From Trichuris trichiura (Eukaryota > Nematoda > Enoplea > Trichinellida > Trichuridae): a stretch of 64,000 bases of DNA. The position numbers were made by a program, and so were the translations under genes. The notes under the pieces are model-generated. The model was not told the DNA's origin. It was given only the letters and a program-made list of their open reading frames with translations, and did not search any database. Below are positions 11,760-22,664 of this stretch, one piece after another; the first letter of the stretch is position 1, and the number at the start of each line of letters is the position of its first letter. The stretch covers positions 1,302,001-1,366,000 of the forward strand of contig JBAJFE010000014.1 in NCBI GenBank assembly GCA_037903355.1. The letters run 5' to 3'.

Positions 11760-13664
11760 GTCTACGGTCTTTAACAGCCTTGCAGTCCAAGTTTATTAGC
11801 GTAGAAGTGCCCATAACGTGCTCATCCCTGCTATAATTTTCCAAGTGAACCTTCAGGCCTTGCTTGCGTTCAACCACCAAGGAACCTCCCGCAATGGGCA
11901 GTTTTTTATGCGCTCCTATAGCCACTGTGCGCACGGAGGCCAATATCCTTTTGCAGAAAATCCATAAAGGTGCTGGGTTAGGTTCACCAGCATTCTCAGG
12001 CGACCTGTAACACCAAAAGGTTTTCCCAAGACCATCTTTATTCTACGCAGTAATTTTTTGAGCTGCGTATACAACCGCTGCCAAGCTCAGCAGAACACAT
12101 CTTACTCATTAAAAAGTTCCTACGAGATAAGTTAAGTACCGTATATGCATGTGCCGGTTCATTCGTTTGAAAGCGTTACTTTTCACTGGCCACTTCAGTG
12201 GTCTAAAACCAGCTCGTCATCGCAGCGGGTTTAAATTGACAAACAAAACCGAAGAAAAAATCAGCGCGCGAAGGATTAGTCTACTTGCAAACAACTACGC
12301 AGTTGCTGCAGCATTACGCCCATATATCGGCATTAGAATAGTCCGCGTTACAATTGCAATCGTTCGCATAGCATATAAAAAACTTGAATTCGCTTATATT
12401 CCATATGAGCTGGAATCATCTAACAATTGAGCTTGACAACGACAGTTGTCTGTTTAAAGAAGCATCCATTTCGTGCACTTTTGCCTTTCAAAGTTTCCTG
12501 CCCGTAATTCTTCAGTAAACCATGCCACTGTATATTCGTCGATTTGACAACGGCCATGCTACTAAGTAGCTAATCTGAAAGCGTTCTACAGCTACTGACT
12601 CATAATTCATGGTTTGGCTAAGTTTTTCTCATCGCATGCATTTACAGGTACTTTGAATAGTACAAACGGGGGAACAGCTTCGTTTACAAGTAAGGATGAA
12701 ACGTCGCATCCCCAGTATGAAGGACCTGGTTACCCATAAGTTATTTTGCTCTACATTTCTCAGTAATGCAGCTAACGTTCAATTATATCATTCAAAAATT
12801 CATTGTAACTCAGCTACATGTCAACGGCAGACCGAAAGTCCAAAATCATTTGCATTGTCATGTTCTTCGAAAAGCTTTCGCCCTGAGTTTTCACTAAAAA
12901 AATTCAATAGTTTTCGTTTTCGCTAAATTTCTCCTACTTATTCTAACTTTTTAATCACGACAAAGGTATTTAACGCTTTCGACCTAAGCTCATCCGATTT
13001 CTTAAGCTCAAAGCCTCCATCGCCTTCCGGTGCTTCTTAAGGGTACATGACCGTCCTAAGATCTTTTACCCGCCACTCTCTTAGTTATCCATTCCAGTTC
13101 TTCAATCAGCAAAGAAACCATTATCCCAAAGTTCTTTATGCGCCGGTAAATAGCGAGACATCCCATAGCACTGAGCTGACAAAAAATATGTTGACAAAGT
13201 GGGTAGTGTAGGTTAAATAAAAATGTTAGCGATAGATAAAAAAGGAATACTGAACGGACAGTTTTGAAAACGGAAAAAAGAAGCTCTCTTCAATTTGCCG
13301 GCGCAGCAATTACCGAACCATACAGAAGACTATGGCCGTCGCAAGAGAAGATCATATTCGTTTCTTCTTTGGAAAGATCAGGGCTAATCGATCCTTGCTC
13401 AATGGGCAATCTCGCACTGAAAGCTAACGGAGGATAATTCGTTATTGGATTATCCGTTAGAGAACGTAGCTGACTGAAACAGATCATTCGCAATGACAAT
13501 GTTAAATACAGTATAATCCGTATCTGAATGGCTCGTCAGCCTGGAAAGCATAATCGCAAGAATGAACGGTGGCGTAGCCGTTGGTAAAGATGGCAACAAT
13601 GACAGCTCTATAGATCATTTTCTCTTCAGAAGGACGTCTGACGATGCAAATGTCGCCAACTTTC
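11760..13664. other. Intergenic, no gene recognised
   Basis: I found no domain, splice chain or repeat I can defend in this stretch. Short open frames on both strands look random. Confidence 0.45.
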
Positions 13665-13888
13665 CAATATTGATGTAAATGCAGCCATGGGTGTTTTCCG
13701 TTTTGCCATGAAGGAATCTAGGCTGAAGCGCATCGAAGCATATTTAGCTGGATTAGCAGGAGATGCAGAATATCCCGATTCTGCATTTTCTGCTAGCCCT
13801 GCTAAGTATTTCTCGACGCCCTTTAGTCTATATTCTTCCATGGCAAAACGGAAAACACCCATGGGTGCGTTTACATCGCTAGCCAATA
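13665..13888. repeat. Large imperfect inverted repeat (foldback), about 220 bp
   Basis: The left arm runs from about 13672 (GATGTAAATGCAGCCATGGG) and the right arm ends near 13885 (CCCATGGGTGCGTTTACATC). They are reverse complements over roughly 100 bp, with a centre near 13775. Because of the symmetry, both strands carry similar short open frames; both begin with MGVFRFAM-like peptides, which is a consequence of the palindrome and not evidence of a gene. It could be a MITE-like foldback element; transcribed, it would form a long dsRNA hairpin. Confidence 0.8.
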
Positions 13889-13954
13889 CTTTGATTAATC
13901 AAGGAACATTCAATGTAAAAAGCGAATGGCTTCGTAACGGGGGCAGTTGTTCAA

Positions 13955-14039
13955 CAGAAGAGGTACATGGATTTTTCCGGTTCGTATATGCCAAAAAACG
14001 AGTCAAAAATAAGCCAAAAACTTTTAATCTCGTTAAGGC
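13955..14039 (+). repeat. 85-bp direct repeat, copy 1
   Basis: Begins CAGAAGAGGTACATGGATTT and ends CTCGTTAAGGC. A copy about 90% identical lies 397 bp downstream at 14352-14436. It sits just after the foldback repeat. Confidence 0.8.
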
Positions 14040-14351
14040 GTAAAAACCAAACCATAGACAACTATTGTTTGCGATAAAGTTTTGCGCACAAATACCGCGT
14101 ACGTTCATTGCTGCCAACTTTGTCCGTTTTGAAGCGTCTCATTGCAGCTTGCAGTTTTTTGAGTGTCGATCCCGAAATCGCCGCTGTCACGTTGCATTTC
14201 AACTTTGCATCACTGCGCACGGAAGACGACGCCGAAAATCAAGGGTGACCCAGCTGCATTGTTGCGTGTTAAAATGTTGCGCATGATTGAAACTTCTAGG
14301 TGTACACATCTGGGACGGCTCGCCTATCCCATTGTTCTATTGAATGTTCTT

Positions 14352-14436
14352 CAGAAGAGGTACATGGATTTTTCCCGTTCGTATATGCCAAAAAACGAGC
14401 CAAAATTAACTTAAAACCTTTTAATCTCGTTAAGGC
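14352..14436 (+). repeat. 85-bp direct repeat, copy 2
   Basis: Partner of 13955-14039, with the same start and end strings and a few substitutions (for example TTTTTCCCG instead of TTTTTCCGG). The pair may be the long terminal remains of a short element or a local segmental duplication. Confidence 0.8.
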
Positions 14437-16962
14437 CTTAATGACTTGGCTATCTCCGTGTACACCGCGTTTATAGCACATTTTCAATGAACCTTCAGAG
14501 TATGGAGTATCCCCTCCAGTTCCGATCTGATTGGCTGACCAGCCGGTCCAATGAAGTTTTTTGTGGGCAAGTGGCCCATCAGTGTTTTCTATAGAAGCCA
14601 AATACACCTCTAGAGATTCTTCGTGGCTACCATATCAGACTGAGTGCCCCTGACGTATCATTCCAACATTTGGCGCACTAGTCACTACCACTTTGCAACA
14701 GCATTGGCTTGGTTTGAACACAACTATCCATGACGCCACATCCCGTGGTAATTGTGTTTTTGTCAACCTCGATTCAATGAACTTTTTACTGATCTAAGCG
14801 AGCATATGATGGACAGAGTCGCAATGAGAAAAACAATGCCTCTTTATATAGGGCATGTTGCCCCCATTAGTGAGGTCCCTGAGTTTACTTGGCCACTCTT
14901 AAAATCTGTTCGCGTCTGAGGGACCACATGCCGCAGTTAGTCTCGCCCTATACGCTGGTCATTGTACTGAGTAGTGCGCGACCGCGAGCTGGTCACATTC
15001 GTACAGCCATTCAGGGTAGTCTTCAGGCAAGGCGTCCTCGCTGTGCGCTCTGCGGGAATCTTCATCCACTCTGGCACTGGCACAGCTGGAGAGCCCAAAA
15101 CGCTGAACCGATCATGAGTGCATTTTACTTCAGGTTCCGTTAGCCTTTTGATGCCGTTCGAAGTTGAATCGACCATCGCCAAACAACAGGGTTCCAACAT
15201 AAACCTTGGCCTTCTAGCAGCTCCTCAGGAATCGCTGCCTTAGAATAAACAAGTTCAGCATTAGCAAAATGCTCAATGCCGTTTGCATTCGTCAAACGCT
15301 GGCAATGAATATGAACCTGTCAGTAACTACTTTCTAATACCTTACGAAGTAGCTGTGCGCTATTAAATTTCGCGGTAGCATAAATGATAATTCGCTGTTT
15401 TTTTCGCAGACTAGACTAGCTGCGCAATGGCCACTTTTGTTCTCGTTTTTCTTCTAAAACTGATTCTTTTTACGCGTCTCCCCAAATCCTCAGTATGCGT
15501 ATAGCCAGTTTCGTTCCAGTGAAACCTCATCCTCATTTTGCTTTCTTAGTTTCAATATAACGAAATCGGATCAAACGTGTCCTTTAATGGCAAAATACCA
15601 ACTAATCATAGTGGCTACACAAAGCCAAGGTAGTTGAATTGAAATTTCAGAATTACTATCTTCAATTTGCTAATCATTTAAATAGGAACACACTGACTTA
15701 TTGCAGATGTACTGGCGCTAAACTGGATTCAGTTGCAGAGGATGCCGAAATACGAAAAGTGAGTCTTTACCTGTCTGGCACGTCGTGACAATATTAATTT
15801 TGCAGCTACATTTTGCATAGTCGCCTTATCACCTTCAGAAAAGCGATATGCTTTCTGCATGCGTATAGTTACTCCTATTAATATTATTATCGTCGTGCCA
15901 TTGTTGCCATGCAGGTTAAATGAACTTCTAATTTTAAACATACAGTAGATCCTCCGTATCAGCGGTGACTGGTTCCGGGACACAGTCGAATTGTTGAGGT
16001 TATACAAAAACGTTCGCACACGTGCCCTGCCTAAAATGGCAAAAAAAGAAAAGTGGGAAGGAAGCTAAGCGCATTCTTAACAGCGCCGTAGACTGAAGTA
16101 GCCTCAAAAATGCTATCAACAGTTCTGATAAAAAAGAAACACTTAAAGATATAGGCCGTAGTGGTAAACTGCGAGCAAAGAGGAAATGTAATGTTCAAAG
16201 CTTAATCTAAAAGCACTTGGGCAGATTTGGTTGGTTGCACGTCTCTGCAACCAGACAGACCCACTAAAACCGTTAGTCACGTCCTTAATGTAGGAGAATT
16301 GAAGTTTTCTCATCAGTTATTAGCAGAGTAATCTACTGATTCTAAAACATGTTTCTGCCAGCGATAAACGAATTCTCAGTGTTAATCAAGTTGGGATTCC
16401 ATAGCCAAGGCAGGTTCTTTCCAAGATTTAATAGTAGGAAATCCCTTAGGACTGTAAATGCATATTGGCTGAGCGTGAAAATAATTGCTGTTTTTTATTT
16501 CGAACTTGGGTGAAACTCAACAATGTTCACATAACACACTTTTCAGAACAAAACATTTGGACTGCTTATTTAAACTGTTAATTTTCCTTTTAATATTTGA
16601 TCTTCATGACTCTCATGGATATAAAATTAATAAGCGAAATGGTTAACTCAAGCAACCCTTCTGTTCGTGCACACGTATAACGCATAGCAAAACGGCTAAC
16701 GACTTCAGCAAAGCATTTGCCCGGAAATGTCTCAACGGACTATGCTGACTCCATACGTTTTATAACGAAAGCGAGAATGCTGAAAATGAGAACATCCTCC
16801 GCTGATTGAAATCAACAAGAACAAAACCAGCAGCACGAATCAGTACAGCGAATTTCACGTTTTAGACTATTTTCAGGAACACTCAAACAGAGTTCGGCAC
16901 ACTTGAGTTTCTGCTATAATTTTCTTTTTTAGCAAAAGGAAAAAAGTTTCTAGTACGCCATT
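14437..16962. other. Intergenic, no gene recognised
   Basis: A minus-strand fragment around 14985-15060 reads EDALPEDYPEWLYE, reminiscent of the mitochondrial ribosomal protein mL54 signature, but no further matching exon was found, so I do not call it. The rest is unremarkable. Confidence 0.4.
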
Positions 16963-16964
16963 TA

Positions 16965-18274
16965 TACGAGGAACGTTCGTTAAGTTCCCGGCAAGAAGGT
17001 GCAGTGTTTAAAAAGACGCTAACGGATGCGCCAAAACATGTTTAGTCTTATCTCTGTTATCTTCGGACTTGTCCAGAGAAGTAGCTTTTTCTGACGCTGT
17101 GCCACTGTAGTACAAAGTGCTCCTAAAGTAATCGTTTTTCTCATGATATGAAAAATCTTCGTTCTAGAATCAGAGCTAACATTCAATTTCTATCCAAGCT
17201 TGGGTGGCAGCTGAGGAAGCTTCATCAGCATTTGCAGCAGGTTTATGGAAGTAGTGTACCATTTAATTCGGTCATCTATGAGTGGATAAGGCGTTTCAAG
17301 GAGGGCAAAGAGGCTACCGTAGACGACTAGAGAGCGGGAAGACCGGCAACCGCCACGAGGGAAGGAACCGTGGCACTTGTCAGGAAACTAGTGAAAGGAG
17401 ATCGCAAAAATACGATCCGGAAGATTGCTAGAATAGCTAGCATCTCCCACTATTTAGCATTTGAAATACTGCACAAAACTCTTGGTCTAAGGAAACTTTC
17501 AACTCGGTAGGTCCTGAAAGCGTTGCGTGAAGAACAGCTGATTCAACGCGTTAAGCTTTCTCGGGAGATTTTGACGAAGAATGAAGCAAATGAGAACAGA
17601 TTTTTTGACCATATCGTCAGGGGAGACGAAATGTGGATCTGCCAATATGACTCTGAAAGTAAGATCCAATACAAGCAGTGCTTACCGAGGTTCAGGTTAG
17701 CAGGTTCAGTCAAGTTTAAAGCGGAGCGGTCGGCTAGAAAAGTTATAGCAACCGTATTCCAGGACTCGAACAGAGTAATTCTGACTGACTTCCTCAAAGG
17801 AGAGCGAACAGTCACGACAAGTTATCACAAAGCAGTATGGCGAAAATTAAAGATCACACTGGCAAAAAAATGGCGTGCCAAGTTGCACCTCAGTGTCCTT
17901 TTCCATCACAAAAACGCGCCGGCTCATTCGTCAAGGACTGTGAAGACTGTTCTTCGTGAGTTTCAGCGGAAATTCATTCTACGCTCTCCCTACACTTCAG
18001 ATCTTCCGCTGTCAAACTTTTTCTTCTTCCCAAAATTAAAAAAAACACTTAAAAGGCACGCTGCTCGAGTCAATAAATGACGCCAAACGCGCCATCTCGA
18101 CTTGATGCAACATACAGCCTGCAGGATTTCACAAGGAAGGTCTGCGGAGGTGGAGACACCTACTGCAGAAGCGCCTAGAGGTTGAAGGAAGATAATGTTG
18201 AGAAATAAGTTTGATATCGTTGCAAATAAAATTTTTATTTAATTTTTCCCGGAACTTTTCGAACAACTCACATA
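16965..18274 (+). mobile_element. mariner (Tc1/mariner) transposon, degenerate copy
   Basis: A stretch of about 1.3 kb, the normal mariner length, bounded by TA dinucleotides. The left end (CGAGGAACGTTCGTTAAGTT after TA 16965-16966) and the right end (AACTTTTCGAACAACTCACA before TA 18273-18274) are imperfect inverted repeats sharing a GTTCG, AAGTTCC, GG core. The transposase frame between them is broken (see 17148-18080). The diverged ends and multiple lesions mean this is an old insertion. Confidence 0.88.
17148..18080 (+). pseudogene. mariner transposase, inactivated
   Basis: About 310 codons in one frame, close to the usual mariner transposase length of about 345. The N-terminal helix-turn-helix region (YEWIRRFKEG, then AGRPATATRE) and the catalytic region (IVRGDEMWICQYD, NAPAHSSRTV, YTSDLPLSNFFFFPK) are recognisable. 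It is dead for several independent reasons. In-frame TAG stops lie at 17328 and 17508. Of the DD34D triad, the first Asp remains (GDEMW), the second is Lys (HHKNAPAH instead of HDNAPAH) and the third is Asn (PLSN instead of PSD). Confidence 0.93.
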
Positions 18275-19684
18275 CTTGGCAGCGAATCAGCCCTGTAAGC
18301 AGCTTTCTTACCTCTCATTCTTTCCAGTTTACTATTTTTTTTGGATTACTGCCAAAAGCTTTCACTTTACGTATCCATTCTATCGGCTGGAAAAAAACGG
18401 TTAAGAGTGAATGATGCCTCGTGGGTTGGAGCAGACAATCGATTCGATTAAATGAACATGCTCAGCCTTCTCTGCAAATTTAAAGCGCGAAACGACAGCA
18501 CTGATGGTATTGGCTTAAAATTTCGAATTAGCTTGTGCATGATGCTGAACTCCTACTGCCAATCTTTCTGTGATGAAGGCATGTTTAAGTGTACTGCCAG
18601 ATGAACAACTAAATGAAAAGCAGGTTTTATTTCATCTTAAGTGCTAAAAACTGGCTCTTCTAACGGCAGATAGTGAGCGAATAACAGACCGGTTTTTATG
18701 GCACACTCGATAAGAAAGATAAGTCATCAAGAGCTCCGTCAGACTTAAACGAACTGCCATAAGAATGTCTAAAAGCGCAAACGTTAAAATTTACTAGCTC
18801 AGCGATACCCCCATTAAACATCTGAACTATGACGGAAAAAATCAGGTTCGCCACAGAGATAAGACATGATTTTACTTTCCCTAAACAGAAAACAACAAGC
18901 GTAAACTAAGAGGAAATTCAAGATTTCCGCTCGTTCATTTAAGAAGGTAGAAGAGAAAGCTGTCACCTTCGCAAAGACAATGAGCACAAGTCCAAATCTG
19001 TGGCTGCTTTCAACACCGACTTCTGCTTTCCCTTTCAGGGTGCGGTATAGCCACGACGTAATGTTTACTGAGACATTTTACCTGATTCATACTTGGGAGG
19101 GCCATGAAATGGGCCAGAGTTGGACCCTTATAACCCATCTACCTAAACTATAATAAACAATGTTTTATTGTGGGTCACATAGCAAATACATAACATCGAT
19201 CATGTGAACATCGTTCATTTACTGGGAAATGTTCGCTTGGCAATTTTAGATGTCTTTAATTAACTTGCTTTGGTAGTGGCTTTCTCTGCATGCAGTATAC
19301 GTGCTGTAAAGAAATTTCGATCACGGCTATCAAACGCAAACATACCCGACCACGAAACAGAACGATGGTGCTTCACACTGTGCCAGGAGTGTGCTGGTGC
19401 ATATACACACGAAACTGACTAAACGATGTCATCCAAGCAAGACTGCCACGAAAAAAACTGTCAAACTTGTTTGTCAGGTGATGTTGTCGCAATATAATGA
19501 AAGTGCTAGTCTTTTTCTCTCCTGTTGCAGATGCAACAAATTGCTCGCATTCTCGGAAACTTAATTCGAACGAAAGACAACAACCGGATTGCGAACACCT
19601 CCGTCTGGGAAGACTGTTTTCGACAAGCGTCACCGTAACTGTTGTCTAACGCTGAAATAGTTGTACCTTTGCACGCAAACTGCA
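18275..19684. other. Intergenic, no gene recognised
   Basis: No coding or repeat structure that I can support. It should contain the promoter of the small secreted-protein gene that starts at 19685. Confidence 0.45.
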
Positions 19685-20373
19685 ATGCAGACGACAATAC
19701 TTTGCGCTGTAGGCCTCCTAATAGTAACGTGCCTACAAGCAGATGCAGATTCTAGAATAGAAAGTAAGTTGTTGAGTTCTGCCACTTGAAGGTGTCTTTT
19801 AACGATTCATAAGATAGGTGACTCGTAATAGACAAATTTTTCCAGACATGAGCCCAGCTGACGCAGCTATAACTCACGTCATTCCGGAAGAAAGTTCCGG
19901 CAAATCAAGACAACTGGCGCAGACGACAGAACGAAGCCCCATTGATGCCATTTTCAATGCCTTTCGATCGCTCAGCAATTCATACAAGAGCGGAGACTCG
20001 GGGCTAATATTACAACCTGTTCATTTAGTCACTCGCCAATATCTATGAACCATTCGCGTGACGCGTGATTTCGTTTCAGACAATTGATGAAGTCTTCAAC
20101 GCAGTCAAGACATTTCCACAGACCTACAACGGGGGACAGAAACCAGGTAATTACTTGTATTAAACCATGTGAGCGCAAGACGAAGAATTAAATTAAAAAG
20201 GGCAATTGAATGGACCGAGAACTCGTAGACCGCCCATTCGACCGCGACAAAGAGAGCGAATGCAGTTGACCAGTCGACCCGAGTATGTTGTCCAAGATGC
20301 TCACATCTCAGATAGCAACCAAAACGTCAATCCCAAGAAATGTCGACCTCGACAACGAGGTCAGTCCCTCTAG
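19685..20373 (+). CDS. Small basic secreted protein, four exons, 163 aa, family unknown
   Basis: Exons are 19685-19763, 19846-20018, 20080-20146 and 20201-20373, with all phases consistent and canonical GT-AG introns of 54-82 nt. The first exon is a clear signal peptide (ILCAVGLLIVTCLQADA). The middle is acidic to neutral (MSPADAAITHVIPEE; SPIDAIFNAFRSL; IDEVFNAVKTF). The last exon is strongly basic and proline/arginine-rich (GPRTRRPPIRPRQRERM), ending KKCRPRQRGQSL. A dibasic TRRPP site suggests pro-peptide processing, and only one cysteine lies outside the signal peptide. I do not recognise the family; a secreted effector, neuropeptide-like precursor or other lineage-specific product are possible. 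The end of exon 2 (GT at 20019) is the weakest boundary. Confidence 0.65.
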
Positions 20374-20931
20374 TACTAGAGGCTCCATGAGTCAGCTAAC
20401 GGGTAAAAGCTTTTTAAGGCTGCCAGCCAGCTGAGGATAACGGACAAGCCAACATCAAAGGTAAGCGAACTTAAATTTTCGAACACGAATGGACAGTCAA
20501 TTATTGACCAGACGTTCCCGCAAACGTGTTACCACAGGGGGAAAGTTCGTACGTTCAACCACTAGAAGTAGCCCCAAGTTAAAGAGATATTTTCTCCTGG
20601 AAGTCACTTATTAAATACTTATTAACTCTTATTAAAGCGTCTTTACATTGCTTGATGTTCTCTGCTTTAGAACTTTTTGAATTAATATTTGAGCCAAACG
20701 CGACGCTTGATGAATCGATATTACTGAGACACGGACAATGATTGCGTAATTTCTAAGCGGAAAAATAAACACTTTTGAGGGAAAACATATCTTTTAAATC
20801 AGCTACGATTATGACAGCCTGAAATACTGTAGCTAACTCGGTAAAGGGAATGCAGGATATCACGAAGTCGATGGCGCCAAAATTGACTACAGAACGTGGA
20901 AAAAGGAAAGCACACAATTCTTTCTTCGTGT
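20374..20931. other. Intergenic between convergent genes
   Basis: Holds the 3' UTRs of the secreted-protein gene (+) and the innexin gene (-). No other feature seen. Confidence 0.5.
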
Positions 20932-22276
20932 TCAAACGACAGTAACGTAACGCTTTGGCGCTCCTTCCTTTGTTCCATCACTGGCATTATTCTTAAACAG
21001 CTCAGCAGTCTCTTTCTCTCCTCCAGCTAGTAGCGACCAGTGCTTCTCTTTCTCTGCTACATATTCAGAAAAAAGCTCAAAAGCCAGCCGAGAAGCTACC
21101 ACATCCCCAGCGTGATACGCAACTTTTTCAATCAGCAAAACGCCGTCGGATCGCAAAAGCCGTTTCACGAATTCTACTACAACCGCTTTATCCGACGGAC
21201 CATAGCAAGTGAAATGCACAAAGAGCAAGCGGGCAGTGGGACCAATGCGCCAATGTGGTATTGACAATGTAAGGAACCAACGGATCACATGGATTACGTT
21301 CAGCGTAAGCAGCGCTGCTACCCAGCACCAGGAGAGCAGGAAGATTTTTTCATTGAACATATTGATCATTAAGACGCACTGTACAGTGTACCTGAAAATT
21401 ATAAAAAGCCTGAAGCGAGGAGCTAGCTTGCTTGGGCACTCGCGTGACTACTTGTTAACATTGCCTAAAATTCGAACAGCAAATTCGCAAAGTGTAACCC
21501 TGGGAAAGGCGCCCGACTCTTGCCATTCGACGCCGCTCAACAGCTGCGGAAATATGCTTGAACCAAATTTGCTTCCTTTAGATAAGACAGCTTCCAAGAA
21601 AAGTAACTGCACCGCGGCAACAACTACGTAAAGCAGCTTAACCAGAGAATAGACTAGCGTCAAAAAATAGCCACTGTCCACCAGCCGTGACAAGTTACAA
21701 CTTTTGCGAGCGTACTGCTTAGCAGCCAACTTCATGTTAAGTACGTCTTTGACAAAAGAGGCGAGCAGTGCGATGTCTGTTGGCTGTCCTTCGCGGCACA
21801 GCTTCACGGCTGACTCGCGAGCTACCGAAACAACAGCGTCAATGTTGAAACCTGAAACAAAGACATTACCACGGGATGCTGGGAGGCAGGCGTCCACCTG
21901 AGCGGAAATTGCAAAGACGCCAAAGGGCAAAGGGGGCGCAGAAGATAATAGCTTGGGTGCCCAGAATGAACGGCACCCACTGGTAATAGCTAATGCGCTT
22001 TTCAAAGTTGTTTGCACTTCCCGATGAAATTGTCTGGCTCATTGGCAGCCAATAGGTGTCTTGTATGTAACAATAATTTTCAGTATACTCTTCCCACGCA
22101 TACTTGAACTCAGCTGGTACCCAGCATTCGATAGGTTGGCCAATCCATTGTCTTGTACTGACTATCAGGGCAAATACGAGCAACGCAGACGGTGTATAAA
22201 AATAGTTGGCTCTGTCAACGAAGTCATCATCTAACGCCGGTCTGAGGGCATTGATGGCAGCACCAAAGATATCCAT
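20932..22276 (-). CDS. inx: Innexin (gap-junction subunit), three exons, 412 aa
   Basis: Exons are 22276-21898, 21851-21452 and 21391-20932; the introns are 46 and 60 nt and phases 1 and 2 agree. Innexins are four-pass membrane proteins that form invertebrate gap junctions and hemichannels. Visible hallmarks: the N-terminus MDIFGAAINALRP, first loop QPIECWVPAEF with its two cysteines (ECW and NYCYI), the family signature YYQWVPF before TM2, second-loop cysteines (TLCEF and VQCVL), and INMFNEKIF leading into TM4. The first donor is GTGGAC, unusual but supported by the frame (RSG joined to FNID). The cytoplasmic tail after TM4 is about 110 residues and ends RYVTVV. Length is typical. The gene lies in tandem 389 bp downstream of TAF7. 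Confidence 0.95.
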
Positions 22277-22664
22277 TATTAGATTTCACTAAGACTGCTG
22301 CACCGGCAGATAGTAGAGACGCCCAATTAAAAATGACAGGTTTCTGTATGACGCAAACGAACTCACAGAGGCAAATCTGTTTGCCCAGCGCTTGAGCTGA
22401 CCCGTTGGAGAGTAGTTTTAAGCAGACGCAGACGAGCTACAAGAGGACAACCCTTGAGAAGGTGAAGTGTGCTAAAATGCACGAAACTCTTTATTTAGAT
22501 TTTGAAAAGACGATTTATATAAAAACAACCAGAAAAATGCTGTAAATAGAATTGGCAGACCCGCTTCCTCGAACCATCGAGTAACGATTATTTTTTCGGA
22601 AGTAATGCACGCGTAGATTCCAGCTGAACCAGTTATCTATAGTGAATTTGAAACAAGATATAGC
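22277..22664 (-). other. Short TAF7-innexin intercistronic region
   Basis: Both flanking genes read leftwards. The TAF7 stop is at 22665-22667, a TAF7 polyadenylation signal lies at 22490-22495, and an acceptor-like string CCGGTGCAG ends about 25 nt before the innexin ATG (near 22301). The arrangement is compatible with an operon plus trans-splicing, but a separate innexin promoter in this interval is equally possible. Confidence 0.45.
22490..22495 (-). promoter_or_regulatory. Polyadenylation signal AATAAA of TAF7
   Basis: Consensus hexamer on the minus strand, about 170 nt after the TAF7 stop codon. Confidence 0.55.

Noticed and set aside
13626..14043. Open frames on both strands encoding similar MGVFRFAM peptides
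   Set aside because: They are mirror images produced by the large palindrome, not independent genes.
14937..15200. Minus-strand fragment with DYPEWLYE resembling mitochondrial ribosomal protein mL54
   Set aside because: Only this short string matches; no neighbouring exon with the basic mL54 C-terminus was found and a stop follows soon after.
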